A stretch of DNA of 64,000 bases from Xenopus tropicalis (Eukaryota; Chordata; Amphibia; Anura; Pipidae): positions 65,310,222 to 65,374,221 of the forward strand of contig NC_030677.2 in assembly GCF_000004195.4 (NCBI RefSeq). The letters run 5' to 3'. The translations under genes and the position numbers were made by a program. Position 1 is the stretch's first letter. Each line of letters starts with the position of its first letter. Below are positions 43,836-56,239 of this stretch, piece by piece. Below the pieces are notes generated by a model that saw nothing but the letters and a program-made list of their open reading frames with translations, searched no databases and was not told where the DNA came from.

Positions 43836-43909
43836 AATTTGAACAAGAACTTTTACATTATATTGGAATTCATTTCAGTAGTTAGGAGAAAAATAAGGCA
43901 TTACTGTTA

Positions 43910-44393
43910 TTAATGTGATACTGTCATGATTTTTATGATATACTTTGTAATTCTAATTTACATAGCAAATATATCATTCTACCATTTAAAATGTTATTCT
44001 TGAACCAACAAATGTATTTTTTTTAGTCGTAATATTGGTGTGTAGGTGCCATCCCAGGGCTTTGTGCCTGACTCTGAGCTTTCAGAAGGAACCAGCGCTA
44101 TACATTAGAACTGCTTTCATGTAACCTATTGTTTCTCCTACTTCCAAGTCACCAGAGGAGTCCCAAGCGGACTTGGATTTCTTACTATTCTGATATCTAC
44201 TGTGAGCTGCTATCTTGCTCCCTTCCCATTATTCTGCTGATCGGGTGCTGGGAGTGGGTGATATCACTCCAACTTGCAGCTCAGCAGTAAAGTGTGACTG
44301 AAGTTTATCAGAGCACAGGTCGCATGGTTGTGGCACCCTGGGAAATGAACAATATAGCTAGCCCCAATTGAAATTTCAAAATTAAAAAAAAGA
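43910..44393. mobile_element. T2-type element (GATACTGTCATGA family), copy 1
   Basis: Starts TTAATGTGATACTGTCATGA and includes CTGAGCTTTCAGAAGG, AGAACTGCTTTCATGTAACC and TGATATCACTCCAACTTGCA, typical of a common Xenopus repeat. The right terminus is lost. Confidence 0.7.
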
Positions 44394-45108
44394 TTTTCAG
44401 GGCAGTTACCTATATTCACCCACAAAGCAACAGTATTTTGCATATTTCAGAAATATATACAGTTAGCTGCATATGGCTACATTACGTCAATACATAAACA
44501 TCAAGTAATTCTATGTCTTTTATTTCACTTTGGAATCTCAAGCCCACCATTTTTTTTAATTTGCATTGCTGTAGTGTCCACATTAAAGATTGTATTTACT
44601 TGACATTTCGATAATATTTATTGAGCTGTGAATCCTCTACGGCTTTATTTCATTAATACTATGAAACATTTTCCACAGACATTACTCAGCTGTTTGGCAC
44701 TATTCTATGTTTTCATAAACAAATCCATTTGATTCAACAAATTCCTTGAGGAGACTTAAGCAGCCCTTACAGCTGTATCTAGCAGTTTAGTTCCCTTACT
44801 GTTACCTCTCACATAGCTAGATTGTTTTGCTTTTTTTAACATCTTTTTTTTTTCTTTTGCAAATATTGATTGGTCTATAATGCCTGTAAAATAAGCTTTT
44901 GCTGCTTTGCCGAAAATCCTTTGGCAAAGCTTTTCTCTACATTCTTTTCTGGCTGTAGCTTTTTATATAACAATGAAAGCTTTCCATTTTCTTCTTGTGT
45001 TTAATTTCATGGTAAATGTTTGTATTAAGGAATCTAACATCTTTTGTAAAACAGCTGGTAATGTTTGCTAGTACTAATGCCAGGCTTGAACATGATCTGT
45101 AACACTTA

Positions 45109-45576
45109 GGGGCACATTTACTAACCCACGAACGGGCCGAATGCGTCCGATTGCGGTTTTTTCGTAATGATCGGTAATTTTGCGATTTTTTTCGGCGTCT
45201 TTATGATTTTTGCGTAAAAACGCAATCTTTTCGGCATCTTTACGATTTTTGCGTAAAAACTCGAGTTTTTCGTAGCCATTACGAAAGTTGCGCAAAGTCG
45301 CGATTTTTTCGTAGCGTTAAAACTTGCGCAAAACGTCGCGCCTTTTAAGTTTTAACGCCAAGAAAAAGGCACAACTTTGCGCGCAAGTGTTAACGCTACG
45401 AAAAAATCGCGACTTTGCGCAACTTTCGTAATGGCTACGAAAAACTCGCGTTTTTACGCAAAAATCGTAAAGACGCCGAAAAAAACGCAAAAAATACGAA
45501 AAAGTCGCAAAATGTTCGTTTCCAATCGGAATATTTCCAATTCGGATTCCAAATCGTGTCTTAGTAAATCAGCCCC
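45109..45576. mobile_element. palindromic MITE (GGGGC family), copy 3, TTA duplication
   Basis: 468 bp from GGGGCACATTTACTAACCC to TTAGTAAATCAGCCCC, flanked by TTA at 45106-45108 and 45577-45579. Arms are rich in TTTTTCG/CGAAAAA. Confidence 0.88.
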
Positions 45577-45579
45577 TTA

Positions 45580-46835
45580 GATTGGCTACACTATAGAGGA
45601 AATGGAGATACAGTATATACATTGAGACTTTTGACCTATGTTCATTGAGGGTTTATGGCATAACTAATACACTGCACAAGAAAACAATTAAAGCTGGTCA
45701 GCTTCAGTTTATAAAGGACTGAGTAGATGACAAAATACATTCTAATTCCCCATAATCAATTTGCTTGGAGCTTCTTGCACATTTCTTAAAGAAAACAAGA
45801 CAGCAGTTGAGAAATGGTCCATAAATACATTTTGCAAATGGATTAGACTTATTGAAATCATTTGCCAATGATTTCAATTGCATGAAACATATCAGAAAAT
45901 ACATTTACCTGTTTAGAGTAATATTTTTACTTTCTGGCACCTTATAGCAATAGTCAGAAAAGGCCCTATATAACTCACTTACTCTTCTACAATCCCATAT
46001 TTACTGAAAAAATATATCTAGCACAGACATCTGACAGAAAGTCATCAAGTAAATTCACTACATCACAAATGAAAAACTGACTGTAAAAAAGGGAACATAT
46101 GTTATGAAGCTAGCAAGTCTAAGAATTGTCTCACTTCAAATGAATTGTTGTCCAGCAACTTATTTTTTCTTGGGAAAAGTCAGAACATTGTTTCACTGCA
46201 AAAGAATTGACACTCAGCAATTATTGTCTTGTGAAAAAAATCTGAGTCTAATGCAAAAGTATAATCCAAAAAAGTAAAGTACTATAAAAGAAAAACAGTC
46301 AACTATTATTCATTGTTTCATTGTTGTCACATTGAATAATACCAGAGTTTCTACTGTGTAATACAGATCAGACCAATAGAACTTCCTGTTGGCTGTTCAC
46401 CTATGGATGAGTTTTTAAAGGAATCTATTTTGAAGATACCATCTTAGAGAAAACCTGTGTTCCATTTTCTCAGCAGACATCTCCATTACCCCCTGATCTT
46501 AAAGTTTCATTATAGATTTACACTTAGTACTGTGGGTTACAGAGTCTGTGTTCTATAACTTTCAAATGTAAATAAGCTGCAGACTTATTATGGAGAGGGT
46601 ACACAAAGGGTTTTAACATATACCTCACCCAGGTTTTGGGCATCGGTTTCGGTAAAGCTAACATGGGTTCCTTTAGGAAGGAAGCACTTTACATTTACAG
46701 CCATTTTAATTTCAGTTCTACTGTACATGATGTATAGACAGTATTTTATTTTAGCATTTTATAGTGAAGAAGGAAGTGGTAGGTATAGGCCAGATAGTCA
46801 TACTTGGTTATGCAAAGCATCGGCTTACTTTAAAA
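45580..46835. other. intergenic, no recognised feature
   Basis: AT-rich, non-coding by eye. Confidence 0.4.
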
Positions 46836-47140
46836 AGTACTGTATATACTCAAGTATAAGCCTAGTTTTTCAGCTCTCAAAATGTGCTGAAAAAGTCACC
46901 CTCGGCTTATACTTGAGTCGGGTGCCATGGGTCCCTCCAGATTAGCACCCTTTGTCCTTTGTGTGAAAATTAGGCCCCTCGCAACCAGGCCCTCCAGTGC
47001 CCTGACCCGCTCCAAAATTCATTTTCATCTACCCTCCTCACCTGTCCCATTCTGCACTAGACATTGCACTTTATATTCTATATAAACTACTGTATATATA
47101 GTTTTGAAGGATTTTAACTTTTTGTGTTTTAGCTTTAGTT
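46836..47140. mobile_element. GTATAAGCC element, left-hand copy (empty site for the 43015 MITE)
   Basis: Starts TACTGTATATACTCAAGTAT and AAGCCTAG, continues through CTCGGCTTATACTTGAGTCG, then shares 46944-47130 with the copy at 42838. The right end is not present here. Confidence 0.65.
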
Positions 47141-47212
47141 TTTTGTTTATTATAAAGGCACTAATGATTTGAAATTCTTGTCTGGTGATGACATGTTTTA
47201 CTGATGACTTTA

Positions 47213-47540
47213 GGCTGATGCCACACGAGGCATAGGGCTGATATTTTCGGCAAGCGGAAAAACGCTTGGCGAAAATTCAGCCCAATGCCTGCTACTTGTG
47301 CCTGCACCCGAATGAATGGAATACGCTCGGGTGCAGGCACATGTAGCTGATATACGCATGAAAACACGAGACTTTGCATTCTCTCGCGTTTTCATGCATA
47401 TATCGGCTACATGTGCCTGCACCCGAGCGTATCTCATTCATTCGGGTGCAGGCACAAGTAGCAGGCATTGGGCTGAATTTTCGCCAAGCGTTTTTCCGCT
47501 TGCCGAAAATATCAGCCCTACGCCTTGTGTGGCATCAGCC
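47213..47540. mobile_element. PIF/Harbinger-like MITE (GGCTGATGCCACACG family), copy 2
   Basis: 328-bp near-perfect palindrome flanked by TTA (47210-47212, 47541-47543). Because it is a palindrome, both strands encode almost the same 70-residue frame; this is not evidence of a gene. Confidence 0.88.
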
Positions 47541-47729
47541 TTATGAGAAACTTGGATCTAAAAACATCCTGGGCTACAGGTAGTATTTTACATACTTTCG
47601 TTTTTATGGTCTATGTTTAAAAGTATTGTACTTATAAATAGGGAATTTAGATATCATTCTGATGAACAGTGATGTTTGATTGTCTTTCTTTGAATCATTG
47701 GTGCTAGGTAGTATATTGAAGTGTTTAGC

Positions 47730-48064
47730 TTAAACAGGATTATGTCATGATTTTTATGGTGCACTTTTTATTTTTAAATTACACTGTTTACATAGCAAAT
47801 AATTCACTCTACCATTTAAACTGTTATTGAACCAACAAACATATTTTTTTAGCTGTAATATTGGTGTGTAGGCAGCCATCTCAGTGCCTGAGTCTGAGCT
47901 TTCAGAAGGAGCCAGCGCTACACATTAGAACTGCTTTCAGATAAATATAAATATAACAAATCTGATTCTGTTTTTGAAAATCAGATTTCAATGCAGGATT
48001 CTGCAGGAGAAGCTCTGATGTGTTTTGAAAAAAAACATGTTTTCCAATGATAGTATTCCTTTAA
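47730..48064. mobile_element. T2-type element (GATACTGTCATGA family), copy 2, internally deleted
   Basis: TTAA at 47730-47733 and 48061-48064. The left part matches 43910-44120, then skips to the right terminal part ending CAATGATAGTATTCCTTTAA. About 300 bp of the family interior is missing. Confidence 0.8.
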
Positions 48065-49252
48065 TGAAAAATTCATATTTTCATCCTTCAATAACTTTGT
48101 AATTTATGTATGAATTTAGTTGTTTTCCTACAATATTTATATTTTATTTAATATCATAAAACAAGGCAAGGAAATTTGGTCTAAATTGGGATCTAGCATT
48201 CCCTTAACCAAAAAATGCTGGTCTATTTCTATGCAGACAGATAATTTTGGAATCAAAAACTGATTAAGGTTATTTGGCATAAATCATGTGTGAATGTTTC
48301 CTATGATTCAAGGCCAATTCAAGCAGAGTTGTAATTAGTTTTGAACTGTCAAAAGCTATCCTGCTATTGCATGGCTTCTGTTGTGCTTGAGTGCTATGGT
48401 AGCCTATGCACATGTCTTCCAACAGAGCTCAATGGAAGCAGCTGGCGAGACAGCCAGTGGGGTTGGGGGGGGGGGCTTTTAGACACATATTGTGCATTAC
48501 TAGTAGAAAAAGGGTCATTCAGTATCAAGTCACTCTCTAAAGTTAGAATCCTTAGGCATAACATTAGGGAGTATAAAATTACTGAAATGATGGTAGACAG
48601 CTGAGCGAGCTTGTAGCTGATCTCTAACTAAAGTAAATAATATTTTGAAAGAAGCTTCATAAAGCTTATTTAAGGCAAAACTAAATCTAATTAATGGCTT
48701 TAAAAACATTATTAAGTTGGTGACTTCAGTGAGACAACTGGTCTTCATCTGCTGCCTCCTTCTGTGTTAATGCGTCTGTATTATTGTCTTTTGTTGTGTT
48801 GCTTCAAAGCCTTTGGTTTAGTTTAAGAAATTTATTTACCGTGGAATTGAAAGAACAGGTTAACAAATGATGACAGCTGGAAATTGTTCTTTCCTGTTTA
48901 TGGTTGATATCATATGCAATGTGTCAGTGTTAAATTACTGAACTGTAAATATGCTTACTGGATATGTCAAATTATGCATGCAAACACTGTACATCTGTTG
49001 TGTGTTACGTATGTCCTTGATTCACACATGCATAGACCAACCATTGTGTATATTTGTAGAGCCACGCACTTCCATTAGCTCATTTCACTACAAAATATAA
49101 TTGCTCTCCTGTGATATTTATAAAAGTGTGTGTTTAATTTTGTACCAAAAGGTGTAAAATTTGGTGTAACTATTTTTAAAATGGTGAAGTTTGCGCTGAT
49201 GTCCAGCTTCCCCTAGGTTACAGGTGTGTATGTATACTAGAATTTACACTAA
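48065..49252. other. intergenic, no recognised feature
   Basis: AT-rich; an 87-codon open frame at 48341 has no recognisable motif and a homopolymer G stretch. I do not consider it a gene. Confidence 0.4.
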
Positions 49253-49744
49253 GGGGCTGATTTACTAAGACACGAATTCGAATCCGAATTGGAAAAATTC
49301 CGATTGGAAAATGAACATTTTGCGACTTTTTCGTATTTTTTGCGATTTTTTCGGCGACTTTACGACTTTTCGGAAATTATCGCGACTTTTTCGTTACCAA
49401 TACGATTTGCGCGAAAAAACGAGAGTTTTTCGTAGCCATTCCGAAAGTTGCGCAAAATCTGGTGATTTTTTCGTAGCGTTAAAACTTGCGCGAAAAGTCG
49501 TGCCTTTTTTCGTAGCGTCAACTTAAAAGGCGCGACGTTTCGCGCAAGTTTTAACGCTACGAAAAAATCGCGATTTTGCACAACTTTCGGAATGGCTACG
49601 AAAAACTCGTGTTTTTTCGCGCAAATCGTATTGGTAACGAAAAAGTCGCGACAATTTTCCGAAAAAATCGCAAAATACCGATCATTACGATAAAAACGCA
49701 ATCGGACGCATTCGGCCCGTTCGTGGGTTAGTAAATGTGCCCCC
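49253..49744. mobile_element. palindromic MITE (GGGGC family), copy 4
   Basis: GGGGCTGATTTACTAAGAC to GTTAGTAAATGTGCCCC, 492 bp. The left flank is TAA, the right is CAT, so the duplication is not preserved. Arms as in the other copies. Confidence 0.8.
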
Positions 49745-49835
49745 ATGTCCATACAAATCTGTAAATCCATTGAAGTTTATAAGAGGAAACTGGCATAAGT
49801 CTAGTAAACTTGTGGAAAGCAGTGTAGTTAGTTAG

Positions 49836-49965
49836 CAGCAATGAGCAAATTTTTTCACCAGGCATGGACTCGCATCGAGATTCCGCATTGTGCCATTGGT
49901 AAATTGTTTTGCAAAACTTTCACGAAATTTCGCAGTGAAAATTGATAGTTGCAGCAAAAAAGTTG
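49836..49965. repeat. decayed hAT MITE fragment (AATGAGCGAAT family)
   Basis: GCAATGAGCAAATTTTTTCA, CAGGCATGGACTCGCATCGA and GTGCCATTGGTAAATTGTTTTGC match the ends and subterminal parts of 53373-53694 and 60878-61236. Confidence 0.55.
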
Positions 49966-51480
49966 TGGCCGCATCAATAAAGTTGCATGCACCAAAAATA
50001 GTTGTGTGCGTTTTCAAGTACTGGATGTAAGGTATGTGCATCCAAAGTTGGTCCTTGCACTTCTTTACAGTAGTTCTGCTTGCCACTGCTGTCTTTGCCC
50101 TGCCATCTGTTAAAGAGTTTGTAAAAATTTGGCTATTGATGCAGGGAATCACTGGGGATATCGCCATCTCCAAAGGTGACCCGTGTGAATTGATGCAGCA
50201 ATCTTACCCCTAAGAAATTGGGCTCATAAGTCATTTTGATGATGAGCAACAGAAATTAAACCATAAGGACTTTTGATGCAATTACATCCAATTCACAATG
50301 AAGCACATGTGCAAGTGGGCTTTACACATCTACCACAAGTGAGTCATGCAAATTGCCCCCTTGAGACCGCAATGATGCTGGAATTATGGGGGAAAATGCT
50401 GCATTGTATATAAACATGGCGAATGTGTCTGAAATTGTTTGCACTCTGCAAGTCTGTTACTAAATTGCCTGTTATAGCTTCCCCATGTAACAAAGTCCTG
50501 TAGAAATGTAAATTTCTTCACTATTATCTTTAAATTAATAGCCCTTTTAAACTCTTGACTAGGAACCAATAACAACCAAATATATATTTGGTTTCAAGCA
50601 GCAGACCAATAACCGATAATTTGTTTTGTCCAGGCAGAAAATCTGTAAAATAAATAAACATCTTGAGTGTGAATGTTAGCTGTAATGCTTGAAAAGCTTT
50701 TAAATGTATTTCCAGATATTGATGAAGTAAATTAATACTTTGGTATAACAAAGCTATTATAAGCAAGTGACCACCGGCAGAGATGGAAAGAAAACAGCTG
50801 CCCACGTCCCACTACATTCAGCGCTCAGTCTGGGATAGCATATGGTGTTTGCCAAGAGCAATTTTATGTACGCAGAAAGAGAGGTGGTGGGTGTCATCAA
50901 ATATTGTGTGTGTGTCTAAATGTTTGAGTCCTGCGTCTGCAAGTTACAGAAATAAGATGCTACAGACAGTATGGTTTTATGCGTAACATGCCAAATGTTA
51001 GAGTGATCTTGCAGCACAAAAAAGAAATTGATATAAAAATGACATCTGTAATGGCTAATTGAAAACAGCAGTACAATGGAAGTTTTGGGCAAGTGCTCAA
51101 GGTACATCTTTCAAACTGGGGTTATTTATACAATTTTAGATTACACAAACCTAGATTTATTTAAAAAAAATATAAGGTTGTAAATTATAATAATTAAACG
51201 TTTATTGAAGAGAGATGTGGCAAGAATGTAAGGTTAGGGTAAATGGGAGAACAAACTGATATTTATTAGACAAAACAATTTTCAAATTTCAATAAATTTG
51301 ACCCAAACCATTATCTATTTTTCACGAAAACCCTACATTTAGATCATGAGAACCCACTTAAACAAATTTATCAAAAAACATTAAACATGTTTATTTGTTT
51401 GGGAAAAAGGGGTAAAAATATCAGAACCTCTAGAATTCTCAGTTGATTTGAAGGGGATATTCAGAATCAGGTATTTCAAT
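49966..51480. other. intergenic, no recognised feature
   Basis: AT-rich. Short open frames lack motifs. Confidence 0.4.
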
Positions 51481-51489
51481 GGCATGATA

Positions 51490-52440
51490 ATTAGGTGTGA
51501 GTGTGGACTTCTTGGTCTTTGCTATCCAAGCCTGATATTAACAACACAAATTTGTGGAAGTGTGGCCCAAACAAAGGAGATTTCTGAGGACCTCTAGAAA
51601 ACTGCTGGAAAAGGTTACAAGTATTTAGAATAAGTTTTGACCCTCCAGTCCACTGTCAGGTAATGGTGACTATTCAACACCATTGTTACGTTCCTCAGGA
51701 GTGGCCAACCAATAAAAATCAATCCAAGAGTGTAATGCTCCAGGAGATCTCAAAGATCACTAGGCTAATGTCTAAGGAACTAAAAGCCTCTCTTTTATTG
51801 GCTAGTGTTAGCGTTCATGAGTCCGGCATCAGGAGAACACTGAACAACAATGGCATGAATGGCAGGCTTGCAAGAAAAAAAGCAGAAGAAACATTGATGC
51901 CCATCTACAGCTTGCTAAATTCCAAGTGGATCAGCCAGAGGACTATCCAAAGAATGTATTGTGGACAGATGAAACCAAAACAGAACGTTTTAGCTTGAAT
52001 AAAATAGTTGTCTTTGTCAAAATACTGCATTCCAGCATAAGAAACTTATGCCATATGTGGAAACAGTGGGTGGAAGTATCAAGGTTTGGGTCTGCTTTGC
52101 TGTCTATAGGACAGGACAACTTTCCATCATTGAAAGAACTATAAATTCTGAATTGTATCCGCACATTCTGGAGGACAATATCAGGGTATTCATCCATGAC
52201 GTAAAGCTTAGGAGAAAGTGTATCATGCAGCAACACTACAACCCCTAACACACAGGTCGATCTAGGAGCAGTTAAAGCAGAAAAAAATTAACGTTTTGGA
52301 ATGATCTGACCTTCATTCTATAGAAATATTGTAGAAGAACCTGGAGCGGAGTGTTCATGGAAGAAAGCTGTTCTGTAAGGAGGAATGAGCTAAAATGCCT
52401 CCTAGTCGATGTGCAGAACTGATCAACAGTTACCAGAAAT
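51490..52440 (+). pseudogene. decayed Tc1-like transposase
   Basis: Pieces of a Tc1 transposase appear in order with frame changes: KELKASLLLASVSVHESGIR and RTLNNNGMNGRLARKK (N-terminal domain), DQPEDYPKNVLWTDETKTER (first catalytic Asp of the DDE core), KLMPYVETVGGSIKVWVCFA and GQLSIIERTINSELYPHILE, then IMQQHYNP followed by a stop where intact elements have QQDNDPKHT. The catalytic triad is broken and a segment before WTDETK is deleted. Terminal repeats are not clear. Confidence 0.85.
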
Positions 52441-52909
52441 GTTTAGTTGCAGTTACTAATGCACACCAGTAACTAAAATCAAATACAATTTTGCCACTAC
52501 AAATATACAACTTTAAATAATTTTCTGCAATAAATGAAAAAGTGTTATGTTTCTGACTCATTTGTTTAATAAGGTCCTCATCTAGTTTTAGGATTTGCGT
52601 GAAAAACAGATCACTTTTTGGATCATATTTATGGCAAAATATTAAAGTCAAAAGAGTTCACAAAATTTCAAGCACCAGCATAGTAAACATTAATTAATTA
52701 ACTATGCTGTATATATTTTTGTTTTACCAAACTTGTCTTTTTTCTACAAGTTCTTACATCTGTTCTATTAGTGACAGCATTAGCATCCACCAATTAAATC
52801 ATCTCATCAAACAAATAAGTGGAAACATAACAGTGCTGTTGCAACAGATGCATTTTATTTAGATTTTACAAATCTTTCAAAAATGATTGCTGTATACAAG
52901 GGTTCGACT

Positions 52910-53060
52910 TATGTGCCTGGAGAAATTTATATGTAGATGGATAGAGAACTGACAAAATGGTTGTTTGCAGAGAGTAGTTAACAATCAACATACTGGAGTA
53001 AAGATAAAAGCGGTGTACCACAAATCTTGGTATGTTCAGCTTTTATTGTGTTTGTGGAGA
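52910..53060 (+). pseudogene. possible CR1-like RT remnant
   Basis: GATGGATAGAGAACTGACAA and AAAGCGGTGTACCACAAAT parallel the 39650-39750 RT stretch ([13 protein letters not shown]). Heavily decayed. Confidence 0.4.
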
Positions 53061-53372
53061 ATACAGAACAGTCTAGCATGAAAGGATGAACACGAGATAT
53101 ATCTATTAAATCTGGTTTGTCAGGTTATACACAATATTTTGCTCAAAACTTCGTCCATTTAAACTTTATTCAATTGTATCTACTGTATACATGCTGTCTA
53201 TAACTGTGCCCTGTGATAAATGAGGTGTTAGTGGCAACAATAGAATGCATGGACACAATGGATTGCTAGAATTATCACATGCTTTAAGAATGTGTTACTT
53301 CCAGGACTATATTGAATGTTGTGTATAGGCATGTAACAACATCTGGACTGAGATTCAAAAAAGACTTGTCAT

Positions 53373-53694
53373 TAGTGATGAGTGAATTTTTTTCGACAGG
53401 CATGGATTTGTAATGAATTTTCGCATTTCGCCATTGTTTTGCGAAACTTCACCGAAAATTTGCTGCAAAAAATTTGCAGAGCGTAGAAAAAAATTGTCCC
53501 GTGGCAAATTGGGCGCAGCCCGCGTCAAAAAAGAGCTTGGTCGTGTCAAAAAAGGGTGCGGTAGCGTAAAAACACGCGCGACAAAAAAGACACGGGCAAC
53601 AAAAAAGAATCACGCGCAAAATGTGTTTTGTTAATTTTTCGCTGTTTTGCGAATTTTTGGGTGATGCAAAACCGGACAGATTCGCTCATCACTA
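53373..53694. mobile_element. hAT MITE with 8-bp duplication CTTGTCAT
   Basis: Ends TAGTGATGAGTGAAT and ATTCGCTCATCACTA, flanked by CTTGTCAT at 53365-53372 and 53695-53702. The interior has repeated GTCAAAAAAG/GCGCGACAAAAAAG units. No coding. Confidence 0.9.
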
Positions 53695-54282
53695 CTTGTC
53701 ATTTCAACTACACAGAGGCCCAAACAGCCCCCACAGGCCCAATAAATAGTGACTGTTTATGGCATCTTACAGCAGCCCCTCTGGCATTTGACAGAATCCA
53801 CAGATTGTTAGGACAGGCCTGCATGGGACTGAGCTGAATCATACTCTAATACTGTGTTCAACTCTGCAAGCTCTCCATGCCAGAAATCAACAACTGACAC
53901 CCATGTTGATGACAGAGAAATGAAAATGTTACTTCCCCATGATTTAAAAATGACAACATTAATTTGCATCCACATTGTACACAAGTTGCAGAATGTTATT
54001 TTGCGGTCGCCTCTGTTCATGCTAAAAAATAATGCAGATGAATATGAATTTTGCACTTTGTAACATGAGCCACTGTCATAAAAAACTGTTTTTTTATATA
54101 GTCTAAAACACTTGTGAAACATATAAAAAAATACTATAAACACTTGTATAAAATAGTTATGATAAAATGGAAAAGCCATTTATTAATGGAAACACATGAT
54201 GCATATTTTAGCAATGTTGAAAAGAAGGGTTAGATACCATTTACTAATTAAGTTACAAGATGCAGCACTTCATTGAATTTAT

Positions 54283-54503
54283 AAATCTCCCTTGTCGCCG
54301 GTGACTAATCTCCCCAATATGCCATCCCACCAGCTTGAATGTTAATCGCCGGTGGGAAGGCATAAGCGGCACCGCGATTTCCCAAAAGTTGCCTTGAGAG
54401 GAAACTTCCATGATTTCGGTGGAATGGCATTTCGGGGAGATTAGTCGCCTGCGACAAGGGAGATTTGTTGGGGGCGACTAATCTCCCCATCTGTCACAGC
54501 CCT
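54283..54503. mobile_element. MITE related to 19118-19380, left end truncated
   Basis: GTGACTAATCTCCCC, ATGCCATCCCACC and inverted copies, ending CTCCCCATCTGTCACAGCCC before TTA. The terminal part on the left is missing. Confidence 0.65.
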
Positions 54504-54542
54504 TACAGTAGTCTTCCCTACCTTAAGATTAATTAATGATAA

Positions 54543-55135
54543 TGTCAGGCTTACCAGATCGCTCAGTAGTCAGGGTCACCGGGCCTCACCAGCTAGGGTT
54601 AGGACAGCACAAAGTTTAGCGTCACACAAACGGCTCACACAACACGAAGCCTCCCAGGGTGAGGAGAGGAGGAGTCGAGAGTGGAGAGAAGCGACTAACC
54701 AAGACGAGGTACCAAAGGAGAAGGCAAAAGCGTAGTCAGACAGTTCCGAGTCAAGGGCAGGCAGCATAGGACTCAAGGTCAGGACGGGCAGCACAGATTC
54801 AAGGTCGACAGGCAGAAGTCAGCAGCAGAGAATCAACAGGAAATAACGGCTAGGCTTCAGGATAACCACGATAACCAGGCACTGATCAGTACTATAAACC
54901 TCTTTAAATAGCTTGTCTTTTGGCGCCAATTCGCCTGCATCTTGACGCACTACGTAAAGACGCGCCGAGTAATGACGCGCCCCGTAAAGCCACACCGTGT
55001 AATGACACACGTCATTGATGATTTCGCATCAGCATCAGCACGCAGATGAACATCGCTATGGCAATGCACACGCCTGCACACTAGAAGACGCCGGACGGGG
55101 ACTGACGTCACTGCAGCAGGGTACGTATCCTTACA
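54543..55135. mobile_element. solo LTR with 5-bp target duplication GATAA
   Basis: 593-bp block, richer in GC than its surroundings, starting TGTCAGGCTTACC and ending GTACGTATCCTTACA, i.e. TG...CA. Identical GATAA flanks both ends (54538-54542, 55136-55140). No internal retroelement coding is adjacent, so this is a solo LTR left by recombination. The family is probably Ty3/gypsy-like, from LTR style only. Confidence 0.8.
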
Positions 55136-55140
55136 GATAA

Positions 55141-56235
55141 TCTTGTCGAGATAATAGGTGTACTGATCTAAATGGATGAGAGAAAGGCCACTTAGTTTGA
55201 TGTTTCGTTTTTTAAACCTTAAAATCAAAGGCAAATGATGTCCTTGAATACTCTTGGTTTAGTCTGCTTAACTTTTTCTAGGAAATGTATGTTTATTTTC
55301 ATGATAAAATAATTTCCCACAATTTGTATAAACAGTATAGACAGTGATTGGATCTAATAACCTTTCGTTAAATGTCAAGTCTCATGGTCAGCTTTCCTTT
55401 ATTAGACGGGGATGGTGTTTTCCTTTAGCTTATTTTGGTTAACACAGTGAGCCATTAAGTCATCATAAACCAAGAAGCTTTATTGTGCCTTAAATGAAAA
55501 TGTCACACCGGGTTGACCTTATGTCTCCTCTGTTTATTCTCTTTTGGCTTTAAATGTGGAGTCAAAACAATTTTCAGCTCATTTACAAAACAATTTGGAA
55601 GCTCTTAATTGGTTTATTTATTACAAACTAAATTATATTGTGTGAATACTTGTAGGGATGTAGTAAATCCTTATTTAACATACCTACAAGAATATTCCCT
55701 TGCAGAAGTGGTTCACAAATTGGGGTGCTTGCCTCAATTGTGGGGCTTGGAGTAGTTACTGAGGGGCTCAGCATAAAGACACGTAAGGTTGAGTTCTGAG
55801 GACAATGTCCATTTGTTCTCCAAGACACACCTGAAAGCCCAGCATGAAGGTCAGTTAGGATTACACATGGTTTGAATGTGTTTGCTGTCCTAGATATTTT
55901 TGAAACTATGACTGAATCACTGATAAACCCATATTGTTCACTTTTCATGACCTAAGGGTGGCCCTGGTCAAAGGTTGGAACTTTATGAGGGCTCTGGCCA
56001 AAGGTTAGTGCATTTAAAATTTGCCCACCACTACACCATACAGCTATTCAGCCAGACTAAAGCACAGTATTAGTTATATGTGCCATAAAGAGCCACCCTA
56101 TTAAAGAACGTTTGACATTATTGGCTCAAGCCCTTCTTTTGGGGTTCACAGAAAGACCCCAGCACCTTAAGGTAGAAATGCAGAAAATCTTAATGTTATG
56201 ACTGAATTTACATTTACTCTAAGTCTTATCCCAGT
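55141..56235. other. intergenic, no recognised feature
   Basis: No gene or repeat recognised. The 106-codon minus frame near 55628-55948 shows no known motif. Confidence 0.4.
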
Positions 56236-56239
56236 CAGG

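Noticed and set aside
47161..47583. Four open frames of about 70 codons on both strands with nearly the same peptide
   Set aside because: They are the two strands of a near-perfect palindrome (MITE 47213-47540). Identical peptides on both strands follow from the symmetry, not from coding.
48341..48604. 87-codon plus-strand frame considered as a small gene
   Set aside because: No motif, no splice or promoter context, and a G homopolymer inside; length is within chance for this many frames.
49311..49770. 136-codon minus frame and 71-codon plus frame
   Set aside because: Palindromic MITE arms (49253-49744); the peptides repeat the same FVALKLARK-like words as other copies of the family.
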